A stretch of 64,000 bases of DNA from CAVZCK01 sp963798805 (GCA_963798805.1 CAWCVC010000010.1:1550001-1614000); one strand, 5' to 3'. Positions 33,323 to 43,204 are shown, numbered from the stretch's first letter. The notes: generated from the sequence alone by a model not told the origin. Numbers and translations are program-made.

Positions 33323-34935
33323 GAGGCTCCTGGCGTCTGAGCGAGGACGCCAACGGGAACCAGAGTGACGCCTTCCGCCTCGAGATGTCGCGACCAGTTC
33401 TCGATCTGCTCGATCGTAGTGCGCGATGCCGTCCCCATGCCGATGGCGCTGCCCTGCTTGCGGGCCAACACGATCAACCGGTCCAGTGCCCGTCTGATCG
33501 CGGTCGGCGATGGCTGAGCATCGATCATCACATCGGCATTGCCGTAGCGGAGGCCGATTTCCTTGGCGACGCCGCGAGCGATGGCGTGGCTGTTATTGCC
33601 TTCGCCGACATAGATGAGACCCTCGGTCTTAACCTCCTCCAGGATCGGGCGGAGCGCGGTCGGCGATTGCAGCAGCTTGCCGCCCAGAAAGTTGGTCACG
33701 CCGCTATATCCATCGAAGCGAGCCAGAATAGTGCGCAGCCGCGAGAGATTTTCGTCAGCCGAAGATGACGATAAAAGGGTCTCCGGGCCGGGATTATTGA
33801 CAGAGTAATCCGACGGCTCGAGCGGAAGCTGCACGATGACTTCGTGGCCCAGTTCGCGCGCTTTCTTCGCCCATTGCTGAGCGCTGCTGGCATAGGGGAT
33901 GAAAGCCAGCGAGACCGCCGGCGGCAGCTTTGTCACGGCCTGCTCGCTGATCCTGTCATCCCGGCCAACTCCGCGAAGCAGGACCGCGATGCGCGCCGAA
34001 CGCGGAACTGCGACCTTGGTCGTCGTAAGCCGTGTGTTCCCCCAACCGAGGAGAGCGGTCTTGATCGGTGCGGGAATGCCGGCCGGCCGCTTATAGGGGA
34101 GCGGCGGTGGTGGCACTGCAGGTACCGCCGGGTCCAGCGATTCTTTCTCGTTCAGCGCGGCGAGAACAGTGTTTGGATTGCCTTTTCCGGCGTCAGTCTG
34201 GGACGGCGGGGCGGAGGCGTTCGCGGTGTCCTCGCCTGCCGCCGCAGCCGGCTTCGCTCCCGAGTTCAGCGCCGTCGGGGCGTCGGAGCGGTCGGAGTGG
34301 TCGGAATTAGCGGTAGCTTCCGGCAAGTTTTCCGTATTCTCAGCGGCGCTATTCAGATCCGGAGGAGTTGTTTGTTGTGTCAGTTGCGGCTGCGGCGAAG
34401 ACGCCTGCCCGGGCGCCGAAGGGGCGGCTTGAGCAGACGAAGCTCCGGCTGCGCCTGGTGCATCGGCCGCCGGCATGCCATAGCCGGGAACGGCTGCGCC
34501 GGGCTGCTTCGATGGCGGCTGGTCGTTATCGACGCCAGCCAGCGTCGTGCCCGGCAGGACGTCAGGGAGAGCATCGTCCTTCTGCGGTTCAGGCTCCGCC
34601 TGAGCTTGAGCCGCCTGTCCGCCATCCGCCGCCGCAACGTTATCACTCGGAGGGGTATCGGCAGAAACCGGTTCGCTGGCCGACAGCGACGGCTTCATGC
34701 CCTCCGGTGGAGTGGTTTCCGCTTCGATCCGCTTCAGTTTCGCCGCCGCTTCTGCAATCTGATCCTGAGCCGAGCCTTCATCGGCTTGAGCCTCGACCGC
34801 CGGCATCTTGCTCGAATCGATGCTCAGAACGACCCTCGCCGCCCCGTCATTTTGAGGCATTTGCAATGCGTAGAACGCAAAGACCCCTGCGAGGAGGATG
34901 AATAGTGCTGTCGCGGTGTAAAAGAGGACTCTCAT
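33319..34935 (-). CDS. Divergent polysaccharide deacetylase (YibQ family)
   Basis: A protein of about 538 residues. It has an N-terminal membrane anchor (about 5-23), then a long low-complexity linker rich in Pro, Ala, Ser and Gln (about 30-270), and a C-terminal divergent polysaccharide deacetylase domain (about 285-530; IAVLLRGVGRDDRISEQAV, EVIVQLPLEPSDY, LGGKLLQSPTALRPILEE). The linker makes it longer than most relatives. Start: ATG at 34935; the frame extends to a TTG at 34977. It lies in the conserved order ctpA, yibQ, rppH. A role in cell-wall or septal polysaccharide processing is inferred from the family. Confidence 0.8.
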   Translation of the reverse strand: MRVLFYTATALFILLAGVFAFYALQMPQNDGAARVVLSIDSSKMPAVEAQADEGSAQDQIAEAAAKLKRIEAETTPPEGMKPSLSASEPVSADTPPSDNVAAADGGQAAQAQAEPEPQKDDALPDVLPGTTLAGVDNDQPPSKQPGAAVPGYGMPAADAPGAAGASSAQAAPSAPGQASSPQPQLTQQTTPPDLNSAAENTENLPEATANSDHSDRSDAPTALNSGAKPAAAAGEDTANASAPPSQTDAGKGNPNTVLAALNEKESLDPAVPAVPPPPLPYKRPAGIPAPIKTALLGWGNTRLTTTKVAVPRSARIAVLLRGVGRDDRISEQAVTKLPPAVSLAFIPYASSAQQWAKKARELGHEVIVQLPLEPSDYSVNNPGPETLLSSSSADENLSRLRTILARFDGYSGVTNFLGGKLLQSPTALRPILEEVKTEGLIYVGEGNNSHAIARGVAKEIGLRYGNADVMIDAQPSPTAIRRALDRLIVLARKQGSAIGMGTASRTTIEQIENWSRHLEAEGVTLVPVGVLAQTPGAS

Positions 34936-35092
34936 AGCTCTTCTGCCGGTCGACGTAGACCAATGCTTGGACGCCAATATAGCGAACGATTTGGAGCGTG
35001 ACGCCCAAAAAGAGTTGTTTCACCCAACAATAAAGGCGCGTCGGAACAAAATGACGTTGCCCGACGCGCCCCTACGGGACTTTATGGCCGCG

Positions 35093-36427
35093 CTACTGCG
35101 CCGTTTTCGCAGGCTGGCCCGGAATTTCGACCTTTTTCTGTTCGGCGAGGTTGCCGCGCAGGTAATTGATCGCGTAGTTGAGCTGCGTGTCCTTTTCCTT
35201 TTCCTTCGGCACGTATGCCAAGCTGCCCGATTTCTCGTCCTCGCCGTTCTTCAGATGACCACGCAGGCTTGCTTCGCCACGCGGTTTGGTCGCCTTCGCG
35301 GCCTTCTGCAGATCCTCGGGCAACTCTTCGTTGACGACGACATCAGGATCGATGCCTTTCGCCTGAATGGAGCGGCCGGACGGGGTGTAATAGCGCGCCG
35401 TGGTCAGACGGATCGCGCCATTCGATCCGAGTGGAATGATCGTCTGCACGGACCCCTTACCGAACGAGCGCGTGCCGATGACCGTGGCGCGCTTGTGGTC
35501 CTGCAGGGCGCCGGCAACGATCTCGGACGCCGAAGCCGAGCCGCCATTGATCAGCACGACCATCTTCTTCTGGTCGATCAACTCGCCGGGCCGGGCATTC
35601 GAGCGCTGCGTCTCATTCGCATTCCGGCCGCGGGTCAGCACGATCGCGCCCTTGTCGAGGAAGGCATCCGACACGGAAATCGCCTGATCGAGGAGACCGC
35701 CCGGATTGTTGCGCAGGTCGATGATGTATCCCTTGAGATTGTCGCCCGCTTCCTTCTTCAGCCGCTGGACGGCGGATTTCAGCTCGTCATAGGTCTGCTC
35801 GCTGAAGGTCTTGATGCGGATGTAGGCGACATCGTTGCCCTCGAGATTGGCGCGCACCGGATTGATGCGGATGATGTCGCGCACGACCTTGACATCGAAC
35901 GGATCGGTGTTCGGACGGGCGACCGTCAATGTGATCGGCGTGTCGACCGGGCCGCGCATCTTCTCGACCGCCTGCTCCAGAGTGAGGCCCTGGATCGAGA
36001 CGCCGTCGAGATGAGTGATGATATCGCCGGTGAGAAGGCCCGCTTTTTCAGCCGGCGTGTTCTCGATCGGGGAAACCACCTTTACAAAGCCGTCTTCCAT
36101 CGTGACTTCGATGCCGAGGCCGCCGAATTCGCCGCGCGTCTGCACCTGCATGTCGCGGAAGTTCTTCGCGTTCAGATAGGTGGAGTGCGGATCGAGCCCG
36201 CTGAGCATTCCGTTGATCGCATTCTCGATCAACTGTTGATCGTCCGGAACCTCGACATAGTCCGAACGCACCCGCTCTAGCACGTCCCCGAAAAGGTCGA
36301 GCTGACGGTAAATTTCGGTGTTCGCCGCCGTCGCAGATTGCGAGCGCGTCGCGTTGATCATCGACGTACTCGCGGCCACGAAAGCCAGCACCACAAACAC
36401 CCAGATCGCGAAGTTCGATTTCCGCAT
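35093..36427 (-). CDS. ctpA: Carboxyl-terminal processing protease (S41)
   Basis: CtpA-type periplasmic serine protease of 444 residues that trims envelope proteins, including peptidoglycan hydrolases. An N-terminal signal anchor (about 6-27) is followed by a PDZ domain (about 95-170; GLLTGDIITHLDGVSIQGL), then the S41 core. The catalytic Ser is in GGSASASEIVAGAL and the Lys in RSFGKGSVQTIIPLG. A charged C-terminal tail follows. It is 4 bp downstream of the envC-like gene, and the partnership of Ctp proteases with murein hydrolase regulators is known in other bacteria. Confidence 0.93.
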   Translation of the reverse strand: MRKSNFAIWVFVVLAFVAASTSMINATRSQSATAANTEIYRQLDLFGDVLERVRSDYVEVPDDQQLIENAINGMLSGLDPHSTYLNAKNFRDMQVQTRGEFGGLGIEVTMEDGFVKVVSPIENTPAEKAGLLTGDIITHLDGVSIQGLTLEQAVEKMRGPVDTPITLTVARPNTDPFDVKVVRDIIRINPVRANLEGNDVAYIRIKTFSEQTYDELKSAVQRLKKEAGDNLKGYIIDLRNNPGGLLDQAISVSDAFLDKGAIVLTRGRNANETQRSNARPGELIDQKKMVVLINGGSASASEIVAGALQDHKRATVIGTRSFGKGSVQTIIPLGSNGAIRLTTARYYTPSGRSIQAKGIDPDVVVNEELPEDLQKAAKATKPRGEASLRGHLKNGEDEKSGSLAYVPKEKEKDTQLNYAINYLRGNLAEQKKVEIPGQPAKTAQ

Positions 36428-36431
36428 ATTC

Positions 36432-37880
36432 TCAACCTTCCTTTACGCCCTCGGACCACCAGGGGTCCGGATCAATGGGACGGGCGTCCTTACGGAACTC
36501 TATGTAAAGCACAGGACTTCGTGATTGCACCGAATCGGCACCTGTTTCGGGCTTCTTGCCCATTTCGGCGACCGGTTCCCCGGCAAGAACGAACTGACCG
36601 ACATTCGTGTAAATCTGGTCCAAACCTGCTAATAGAATATGATAGCCTCCACCTGCATTGATGATCAAGATCTGCCCGTAACTACGGAATTGACCTGCAT
36701 AAATTATCCATCCGTCGCACGGTGAAGTAATTTGCGCTTCATTGCGGGTCTCCACGTAGATGCCCTCGGTCTTACCCCCAACGTCATCCCGCACCCCGAA
36801 AGACTTCAGCCGCTTACCCTGAGCAGGGAACGGCAATTGACCCTTGGCTTTATCAAAGGGCATCGCCGGCTTCATTCGTCCCGGCGAAACAAATGCTGTC
36901 TTGGTTACCGAAGGCTTAATCTCGATTGCCGGGCCGAGCTTCTTCAGCTCTTGCTCATAAGCTCCTAAATTCGAATTGTTTGCAACGTCCTTGTCGAGCC
37001 GCTGCAGCAAATCACCGAGATTTGTGACAGCGCGGCTGTGACGCGTTGCCGCAATTTTCAGATCCTCCATCCGCTGCCAGTTGCTGCGCATCTTTTCCTT
37101 CTTCTCGGCTAGCAGCTTGTCGATCTCGCCTTTTAGGCGCGTGAAGTCGGTTTGCGCCTGAGCAAAACGCGCGTGTTCTTGCTTCGATTTGGCAATGATC
37201 GAATTAAGGTCGGCGAGCGTCGATGCAAGCTGGTCAGCCTTGGCTTTGAAGCCGGGAAAGAATGAGGACAGGATCATGGCGCTGCGGACCATGCGGAGGG
37301 CATCGTTCCGCTCCGTCATCATCACCGGTGGCGGCTGCCGCCCCATGCGCTCCATAACGGCAAGCATCTGCGCGATTGCGTCGCGGTTCTGCTTCAGCGC
37401 AACGCGGATCTGCGCCTCCTCTTTCGACAATTCGGCAATCTCGCCCTCTGACCGCGTAAGCTGCTTTTCCGCCTGCTGAACGTTCTGTGCAGCGCCGATC
37501 AGCTTCGACTGCAGCTGGGCCGTCTCCTTATTCAGGCTCTGGGTCTCGGTTTCCAGACCGGCGCGCTCTTTCTCGACGCGCTCCAGCTCCTTCTGATGCT
37601 GCTCGAACAGGCGGCGGGCTTCCTCGATATCGATCGTCTTGCCGTCGAGCGATTTGACGGCGGTGCCATTTGCGCCACCTTTCACATCGTTATGCGTCCC
37701 GGAATGAGCGATGGCGGTGCTTGCGCCATTCTCGGCGCGAGCCACGGGTCCAGCCAGCTCGACCGTCAGCATAAAGCAGAAAATGACGCCCGACCCGACG
37801 AGCGCTTTTCGGCAAAGCGATGACGTAGACGGCGGCGAAAAAGCTGAAGGCTTAACCAAGCTTGGGGATTTCCCGTCCAT
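36432..37880 (-). CDS. envC: EnvC-like murein hydrolase activator
   Basis: A 482-residue secreted or anchored protein with an N-terminal hydrophobic segment (about 24-50), long coiled-coil helices (about 85-315) and a C-terminal LytM/M23-type domain (about 360-475). The LytM domain retains the overall pattern (SPCDGWIIYAGQFRSYG, GYHILLAGLDQIYTNVGQFV), but the HxH zinc motif is replaced by AGLD. It should therefore be a regulator of amidases rather than a peptidase, as for EnvC. It directly precedes ctpA. Assignment by domain order and context. Confidence 0.85.
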   Translation of the reverse strand: MDGKSPSLVKPSAFSPPSTSSLCRKALVGSGVIFCFMLTVELAGPVARAENGASTAIAHSGTHNDVKGGANGTAVKSLDGKTIDIEEARRLFEQHQKELERVEKERAGLETETQSLNKETAQLQSKLIGAAQNVQQAEKQLTRSEGEIAELSKEEAQIRVALKQNRDAIAQMLAVMERMGRQPPPVMMTERNDALRMVRSAMILSSFFPGFKAKADQLASTLADLNSIIAKSKQEHARFAQAQTDFTRLKGEIDKLLAEKKEKMRSNWQRMEDLKIAATRHSRAVTNLGDLLQRLDKDVANNSNLGAYEQELKKLGPAIEIKPSVTKTAFVSPGRMKPAMPFDKAKGQLPFPAQGKRLKSFGVRDDVGGKTEGIYVETRNEAQITSPCDGWIIYAGQFRSYGQILIINAGGGYHILLAGLDQIYTNVGQFVLAGEPVAEMGKKPETGADSVQSRSPVLYIEFRKDARPIDPDPWWSEGVKEG

Positions 37881-38048
37881 TTCGGAAGCTTAAGCAAGTT
37901 CGTCCAAGACGCAAACGGCATTGACGTAACGTAGACCGCGCGCAGTGAAAACCGGGCATATCACCAATGCCGGCCCGAATTCAACTTTGCCTCAAATCGC
38001 GGCAACCGCAAGGCGATCAACGCGGAATCATTGATCGGACCTCGTCAT

Positions 38049-38531
38049 TCAGGCGCGGTGATAGGGATGACCGGACAGGATCGTCGCGGCGCGATAAAGC
38101 TGTTCGGCGAGCACCGCCCGCGCCAATCCATGCGGCAAAGTGATTCGGCCGAGGGAAAGGATCAGCGCTGCTTCGCCGGCCAATTGCTTGTCGAGACCGT
38201 CCGGGCCACCAATGACGAAGCAGAGATTGCGAGCGCTGTCGTTGCGCGCTTCGTCGAGAAATCGAGCGAGGTCGGCGCTGCCGATAGTCTTGCCGTTTTC
38301 ATCGAGCGCCACGAGCCGGGCATCCGCGGGAATTTTCTTGCGCAGCGCAGCGGCTTCGGCCAGCTTCCGCTCGGCGGCCGTTCTGGCCCTGTTTTCGACA
38401 ATTTCCGTAATCTCGACGGCGCCGAAGCCGAGCGCTCCGGCAATCTGGCCGAAGCGCTGCACATAGCGATCGACGATCATCCCTTCGGCCTCTTCCTTGA
38501 GACGGCCGATGCAAAGAAGCTGAACCTTCAT
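38049..38531 (-). CDS. rlmH: 23S rRNA (pseudouridine1915-N3)-methyltransferase RlmH
   Basis: SPOUT-class methyltransferase acting on the assembled 70S ribosome at pseudouridine 1915 of 23S rRNA. The 160-residue product starts MKVQLLCIGRLKEEAE, has the SAM-knot segment NLCFVIGGPDGLDKQLAGEA split around residues 100-119, and ends with HPYHRA, close to the family's HPYH tail. The ATG at 38531 gives the normal length; the frame extends farther but the extension is not conserved. It follows rsfS by 64 bp in the usual order. Confidence 0.94.
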   Translation of the reverse strand: MKVQLLCIGRLKEEAEGMIVDRYVQRFGQIAGALGFGAVEITEIVENRARTAAERKLAEAAALRKKIPADARLVALDENGKTIGSADLARFLDEARNDSARNLCFVIGGPDGLDKQLAGEAALILSLGRITLPHGLARAVLAEQLYRAATILSGHPYHRA

Positions 38532-38595
38532 ACCCGCCCGCCACTGAGCGGCGGGTCCGAGCGCCGCGTCCTTAGCTCTGAGACAATGGCAGCAG

Positions 38596-39006
38596 TCAGA
38601 CGGCGACAGGATCTGTCGGCCGGTCCGCGGACCACATTCTCTCAAGATTGTAGAACTGGCGTACCTCGGGGCGGAAGATGTGGACGATCACATCGCCCGA
38701 GTCGATCAGCACCCAGTCGCAATGAGGCAGCCCCTCGACCCTGAGGTCGCGATGGCCTTCGTCTTTCAGCTTGTCGCGCAATTGTTCGGCGATGGCGCCG
38801 ACATGCCGGTGCGACCGTCCAGACGCAATAACCATGTAGTCGCCGATCGATGTCTTGCCGTTAAGGTCGATCGTGACGATGTCTTCAGCTTTTGCGTCGG
38901 AAAGGGAATGTAGCACAGTCGCTAGGATGGCTGCCGGGCCGTCATGCGTTGCTTTCGGCGCGGCTTTAGGCTTGCCACGAAGGGCCGCCCCTGTCGAAGT
39001 GTGCAT
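38596..39006 (-). CDS. rsfS: Ribosomal silencing factor RsfS
   Basis: RsfS binds ribosomal protein L14 and blocks subunit joining under nutrient limitation. The 136-residue product has an N-terminal extension of about 25 residues, then the RsfS fold: AEDIVTIDLNGKTSIGDYMV, SGRSHRHVGAIAEQL, GLPHCDWVLIDSGDVIVHIF and the ending RQFYNLERMW. Conserved order nadD-rsfS-rlmH supports it. Confidence 0.94.
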   Translation of the reverse strand: MHTSTGAALRGKPKAAPKATHDGPAAILATVLHSLSDAKAEDIVTIDLNGKTSIGDYMVIASGRSHRHVGAIAEQLRDKLKDEGHRDLRVEGLPHCDWVLIDSGDVIVHIFRPEVRQFYNLERMWSADRPTDPVAV

Positions 39007-39174
39007 TATCAGATCGATTTCCTTTTGCCTCGGATCTGGTTAGGCGGTGCAGCCCCGTATTCATGTGCGGTTCGCGCCGCTTGCGGGGAGGGCCCCCGCG
39101 GACTTTTGCCGACATAGCGGAATGTGACCCAGTCAACGGAAATTTTCAAGTCAGATCGTTGAAAAGCATTTAAG

Positions 39175-39822
39175 TTAAAGTACCTGATTTGCCGGTTGGA
39201 ACTTATTTTGCGCCTGTGCGTTTGCTTGCTCCGGTCTTGACCGGAGCGCTGTCGAAGACAGACTGCAGAGCGGCAGGTTGAGGTAGCTCCATACCGGCGG
39301 CTGACGATCCGGCAGCGCCGAGACCATCTCCACCGGGATTCGCGCAGCGCCGAAGCGGACCGCGGCGGGCGATGCAAGCCCCCGATACCGGGCTCCGGGG
39401 CGATCTAGCACCAGGATCGGTATACGGCTGAAAAGCTGGGTCCAATCCCGCCAGCGATGAAGCTGCGCAAGAATGTCCGCGCCCATCAGCCAGACGAATT
39501 TTACGCCCGGATAGCGCCGTTGCAGGAAACGCACGGTATCGATCGTGTAGGGCGACGGCAGAGCAACCTCGAAGCCCGTGACTTCTATGTGGGGATGAGC
39601 CGTTATAGTCCGCGCAGCGGCAATTCGCTCTTCCAGACTCGCCAGCCCCCGGCCACTCTTCAATGGATTCCCCGGCGTGACCAGCCACCACACCTTATGA
39701 AGCTGCAGCCTTTGCAGGGCGGCGACGCTGATATGCCGATGTCCCTCATGCGGCGGATTGAACGAACCGCCCAGCAGTCCGATCCGCATCGACGGAAAGG
39801 CGGGAGGAGGCTTCGCGATCAT
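39175..39822 (-). CDS. nadD: Nicotinate-nucleotide adenylyltransferase
   Basis: NadD adenylates nicotinate mononucleotide in NAD synthesis. The 215-residue product has GLLGGSFNPPHEGHRHIS (about 15-32) with the HxGH-type nucleotide motif, LVTPGNPLKSGRGL, and FVWLMGADILAQLHRWRDW. The C-terminal LPLCSLSSTALR segment carries the ISSTxxR-like signature. The ATG at 39822 is 30 bp after hisD; an internal ATG at 39789 is possible. Confidence 0.94.
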   Translation of the reverse strand: MIAKPPPAFPSMRIGLLGGSFNPPHEGHRHISVAALQRLQLHKVWWLVTPGNPLKSGRGLASLEERIAAARTITAHPHIEVTGFEVALPSPYTIDTVRFLQRRYPGVKFVWLMGADILAQLHRWRDWTQLFSRIPILVLDRPGARYRGLASPAAVRFGAARIPVEMVSALPDRQPPVWSYLNLPLCSLSSTALRSRPEQANAQAQNKFQPANQVL

Positions 39823-39852
39823 CGGGCCGCCAGGGTTTCCAGCATTGGGCGG

Positions 39853-41172
39853 CTAGCTTTGGTGGGCACGGCCGGCTTCGCTGATGCCGAGCCGGATCGC
39901 CACCGAGCGGCGATGCGCGTCGAATCCCTCGACACGCGCGAGCGTCATCGCTGCCGGACCGAGCGCGGCGAGGCTGCGCTCGGTCAGCTTGAGGATCGAG
40001 GTCCGCTTCATGAAGTCTATAACGCCGAGCCCGGATGAAAAGCGGGCCGAGCGCGCCGTCGGCAGCACGTGGTTCGATCCCGCGACATAGTCGCCGATCG
40101 CTTCCGGCGTGTAGCGGCCGAGGAAAATCGCCCCAGCGTTGCGGATCTGTTTCAACAGCTCCTCGGCCTTTCCGGTCTCCAGCTCCAGATGCTCCGGCGC
40201 GATCCGGTCGACGAGCGCCGGCGCCTGCTCCAAATCCCTCAGGACGATGATGGCGCCGTTATCCCGCCAGCTCGCGCCGGCAATCTCGGCTCGCGGCAAC
40301 TTCTTGAGCTGTCCGGCGACGGCGGCATGGACCGCGTCGGCGAAGGTCGCGTCATCGGTCATGAGGATCGCTTGCGCCGCCTCGTCATGTTCGGCCTGCG
40401 CGAGCAGATCGGCTGCGACCCAATGCGGGTCTGCGTCTTTGTCGGCGACAATCAGCACCTCGGACGGTCCAGCGATCATGTCGATCCCCACGGCGCCGAA
40501 GACCTGCCGCTTCGCCGCCGCGACATAGGCATTGCCCGGCCCCATGATCTTGGCGACCGGCTTGATGCTCTCAGTACCGTATGCAAGTGCGGCAATGGCC
40601 TGCGCACCACCGACCGGATAGATCTCGTGGACACCGGAGAGTTTGGCCGCGGCCAGCACGAGCGGGTCGATCTCACCGCGCAGCGCCGGTACGCACATCG
40701 CGATGCGCGGCACGCCGGCGACCTTTGCCGGGATCGCATTCATCAGCATCGAGCTGGGATAGCTGCCCTGCCCACCGGGGACATAGAGGCCGACCGCCTC
40801 GATCGCCGTCCAGCGATGGCCGATCTCCGCGCCGCAACCATCCATGTACCGGTCATCCGCCGGAAGCTGCCGGCGGTGGTGCGCCTCAATGCGCTCTGCG
40901 GCAAAGCGCAGTGCGTGGAGATGCTCCTCAGTTGTATTGCCGATGGCGGCATCGACGGTTTCATCGTCCAGACGAATCTTTCCTGGCTGAAGTTCGAGCT
41001 GATCGAAACGCCGCGTATAGTCGATCAGCGCCGAATCGCCGCGCTCGCACACGTCTTTGATGATGGCGCGCACGGCCTCATCGACATCGGCCGACTGCTC
41101 GCGCTTGAGGGCCAGCAGCGCCGTGAACTGGGCCTCGAAATCGGGGTCGTCGGTTCTGAGTCTGCGCACCAT
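39853..41172 (-). CDS. hisD: Histidinol dehydrogenase
   Basis: Oxidises histidinol to histidine in the last two steps of histidine synthesis, using NAD and zinc. The 439-residue product has VGLYVPGGQGSYPSSMLMNA, GGAQAIAALAYGTESI, the long signature with AGPSEVLIVADKDADPHWVA and AQAEHDEAAQAI, and the C-terminal GSNHVLPT and SGLGVIDF motifs. It starts 4 bp after the DUF2948 gene. The order murA-DUF2948-hisD is common in Rhizobiales. Confidence 0.95.
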   Translation of the reverse strand: MVRRLRTDDPDFEAQFTALLALKREQSADVDEAVRAIIKDVCERGDSALIDYTRRFDQLELQPGKIRLDDETVDAAIGNTTEEHLHALRFAAERIEAHHRRQLPADDRYMDGCGAEIGHRWTAIEAVGLYVPGGQGSYPSSMLMNAIPAKVAGVPRIAMCVPALRGEIDPLVLAAAKLSGVHEIYPVGGAQAIAALAYGTESIKPVAKIMGPGNAYVAAAKRQVFGAVGIDMIAGPSEVLIVADKDADPHWVAADLLAQAEHDEAAQAILMTDDATFADAVHAAVAGQLKKLPRAEIAGASWRDNGAIIVLRDLEQAPALVDRIAPEHLELETGKAEELLKQIRNAGAIFLGRYTPEAIGDYVAGSNHVLPTARSARFSSGLGVIDFMKRTSILKLTERSLAALGPAAMTLARVEGFDAHRRSVAIRLGISEAGRAHQS

Positions 41173-41176
41173 AGGA

Positions 41177-41647
41177 TCAGCTCGGAGCGTTTTGTTTATC
41201 GACAGTGTCCGGGTGTTCGGGTTTGCACGATGTCGCCCATGCAGGCCCCAGATCGCGCAGCTCGGCCTCGATGCAGTCCACTTGCAGCCTGATGGCGCTG
41301 CCGCCGGCGAAGATCAGCGTGACAAAGCCCTGCGGCGCCTGAGACGCTTCGAAACTGATGGCGAGCAGCTCCAACACATCCTTCGGACGGTCGAGCGCCA
41401 GGTTCCTGAACTGCGCGTGCCTCACCTTCTCGAATCTCAAGGCGCATTGGCGCCGCTCATAACAGCTGCCATTGCCGCCATGTTTGTGATCCGAGCCCAG
41501 CCAGTTGAAGCGTTTCATGACGGCAGCGAACCGGCGCTCCCCCGGAATGAAGGCCATGTCTTCGACCTTCAGGATCGCATCCTGCAAATTCGCAGAGAAG
41601 ACTCTCAGGTCTTCATCGTCCAAAGCGATCAGTTTGAGAGTGTCCAT
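41177..41647 (-). CDS. DUF2948 family protein
   Basis: A 156-residue protein of a conserved alphaproteobacterial family without known function. Typical stretches are LKLIALDDEDLRVFSANLQD at the N terminus, then VEDMAFIPGERRFAAVMKRF and RCALRFEKVRHAQFRNLAL. The start is ATG at 41647; the frame extends to 41716 without homology. It lies between murA and hisD, as in relatives, with a 4-bp gap to hisD. No catalytic motif is seen. Confidence 0.85.
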   Translation of the reverse strand: MDTLKLIALDDEDLRVFSANLQDAILKVEDMAFIPGERRFAAVMKRFNWLGSDHKHGGNGSCYERRQCALRFEKVRHAQFRNLALDRPKDVLELLAISFEASQAPQGFVTLIFAGGSAIRLQVDCIEAELRDLGPAWATSCKPEHPDTVDKQNAPS

Positions 41648-41803
41648 AGCCAGCCAACCGCAACGCGCCGCAAATCCGCGCTTTATCAGATATGCTGTTT
41701 GACTGGCAAAGCGCAAGTATAGCAGGTCGGCATTCGCAATCGTCCCGCATGCACGAGGCCGATCTCGTAAAACCGCTCGACGCGGTGCACCTGAAGCGAC
41801 CGC

Positions 41804-43096
41804 TCAGGCCTGAAGACGCTCGATATTGGCGCCGCAGCTGCTCAGCTTTTCTTCAAGCCGCTCGAAGCCCCGATCCAGGTGATAGACGCGGTTGATGGTC
41901 GTCTCGCCCCGCGCCATCAAACCGCCGATGACCAGCGACACCGAAGCCCGCAAATCCGTCGCCATGACCTCGGCGCCGCGCAGCCCTTTGACGCCACGCA
42001 CATGGGCGGTATCGCCGGCAATCCGAATGTCCGCGCCCAGCCGGGCCAGCTCCTGGACATGCATGAAGCGGTTCTCGAAAATCGTCTCGCGGATCGTCGC
42101 CTCGCCCGAACTGATCGACATCAGCGCCATCAGCTGCGCCTGGAGATCGGTGGGAAAGCCGGGAAATGGCTGGGTCTCCACATTGACCGGAACGATTCCC
42201 GCGCCGTTTCTTGCCACCTGAATACCGTGGTTCGTCTCGGTGATCTGGACGCCCGCTTTGCGCAGCACATTGAACGCCTCCTGAAGGAGATCGCCGCGCG
42301 CCCCCTCAAGGAGGACATTGCCGCCGGTCGCCGCCACGGCCATCGCATAGGTGCCGGTCTCGATGCGGTCCGGCAGCACGGTGTGCACCGCGCCTTCGAG
42401 ATAATCGGCGCCCTGAATGTGCAGCGTCGAGGTGTCGATGCCTTCGATCTGCGCCCCCATTTTGACGAGGCAGGTCGCCAGATCGCCGACCTCGGGCTCT
42501 CGCGCGGCGTTTTCGATGATGGTCTCGCCCCTCGCCAGACTGGCAGCCATCAACACGTTGTGCGTCGCGCCGACAGAGACCTTCGGAAAGGAGATGCGCG
42601 CTCCACGCAATCCGCCTTTCGGCGCTTTGGCCACGACATAGCCGCCCGACAACTCCATTTCGGCGCCGAGCTCTTGCAGTCCCGTCAGATGCAGATCGAC
42701 CGGCCGGGTTCCGATCGCGCAGCCGCCCGGGAGCGAGACGACCGCTTCCCCGTGACGCGCGAGCAGCGGCCCCAGCACCCAGAAGCTCGCGCGCATCCGG
42801 CGCACCATGTCGTAGGGCGCACGCGCATCGACGATATCGCGGGCCGTCAGATGAAAGGTCTCGCCGATATGGCCGCCATTGTTCGCCCGTTTGCCGTCGA
42901 CCGCGCAGTCCACGCCGTGATTGCGGAGAATCCGTGCGAGCAGGTTGGTATCGGCAAGGTTCGGGACATTCTTGAGCGTCAGCGTGTCGGGGGTAAGCAA
43001 ACTTGCGATCATGAGGGGGAGCGCTGCGTTTTTTGCCCCGCTGATCGGAATGACGCCATTGAGCGGGTGCCCACCCTCAATGCGAATCTGGTCCAT
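41804..43096 (-). CDS. murA: UDP-N-acetylglucosamine 1-carboxyvinyltransferase
   Basis: Catalyses the first committed step of peptidoglycan synthesis, transfer of enolpyruvate to UDP-GlcNAc. The 430-residue product begins with IEGGHPLNGVIPISGAKNAA, which contains the Lys-Asn substrate pair. It carries the active-site Cys (fosfomycin target) in LPGGCAIGTRPVDLHL, and has MERGETTINRVYHLDRGFER-like ending near the C terminus. Length is normal. Promoter not identified. Confidence 0.95.
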   Translation of the reverse strand: MDQIRIEGGHPLNGVIPISGAKNAALPLMIASLLTPDTLTLKNVPNLADTNLLARILRNHGVDCAVDGKRANNGGHIGETFHLTARDIVDARAPYDMVRRMRASFWVLGPLLARHGEAVVSLPGGCAIGTRPVDLHLTGLQELGAEMELSGGYVVAKAPKGGLRGARISFPKVSVGATHNVLMAASLARGETIIENAAREPEVGDLATCLVKMGAQIEGIDTSTLHIQGADYLEGAVHTVLPDRIETGTYAMAVAATGGNVLLEGARGDLLQEAFNVLRKAGVQITETNHGIQVARNGAGIVPVNVETQPFPGFPTDLQAQLMALMSISSGEATIRETIFENRFMHVQELARLGADIRIAGDTAHVRGVKGLRGAEVMATDLRASVSLVIGGLMARGETTINRVYHLDRGFERLEEKLSSCGANIERLQA

Positions 43097-43204
43097 GAGA
43101 AGCCGCCGGTAGGAGTTGTGCTCAATTCGAGCGAATTCATTAACGATTAGACGAGCATGACGAGGGGCGCAAGCCTCGGAGCCACGCCGTATGGCGGCCT
43201 CTGC

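Noticed and set aside
34967..36280. 437-codon plus-strand frame opposite ctpA
   Set aside because: CtpA PDZ and S41 motifs are on the minus strand; the plus frame has none.
40069..43150. Long plus-strand frames opposite hisD and murA
   Set aside because: Both are shadows of well-conserved enzymes.
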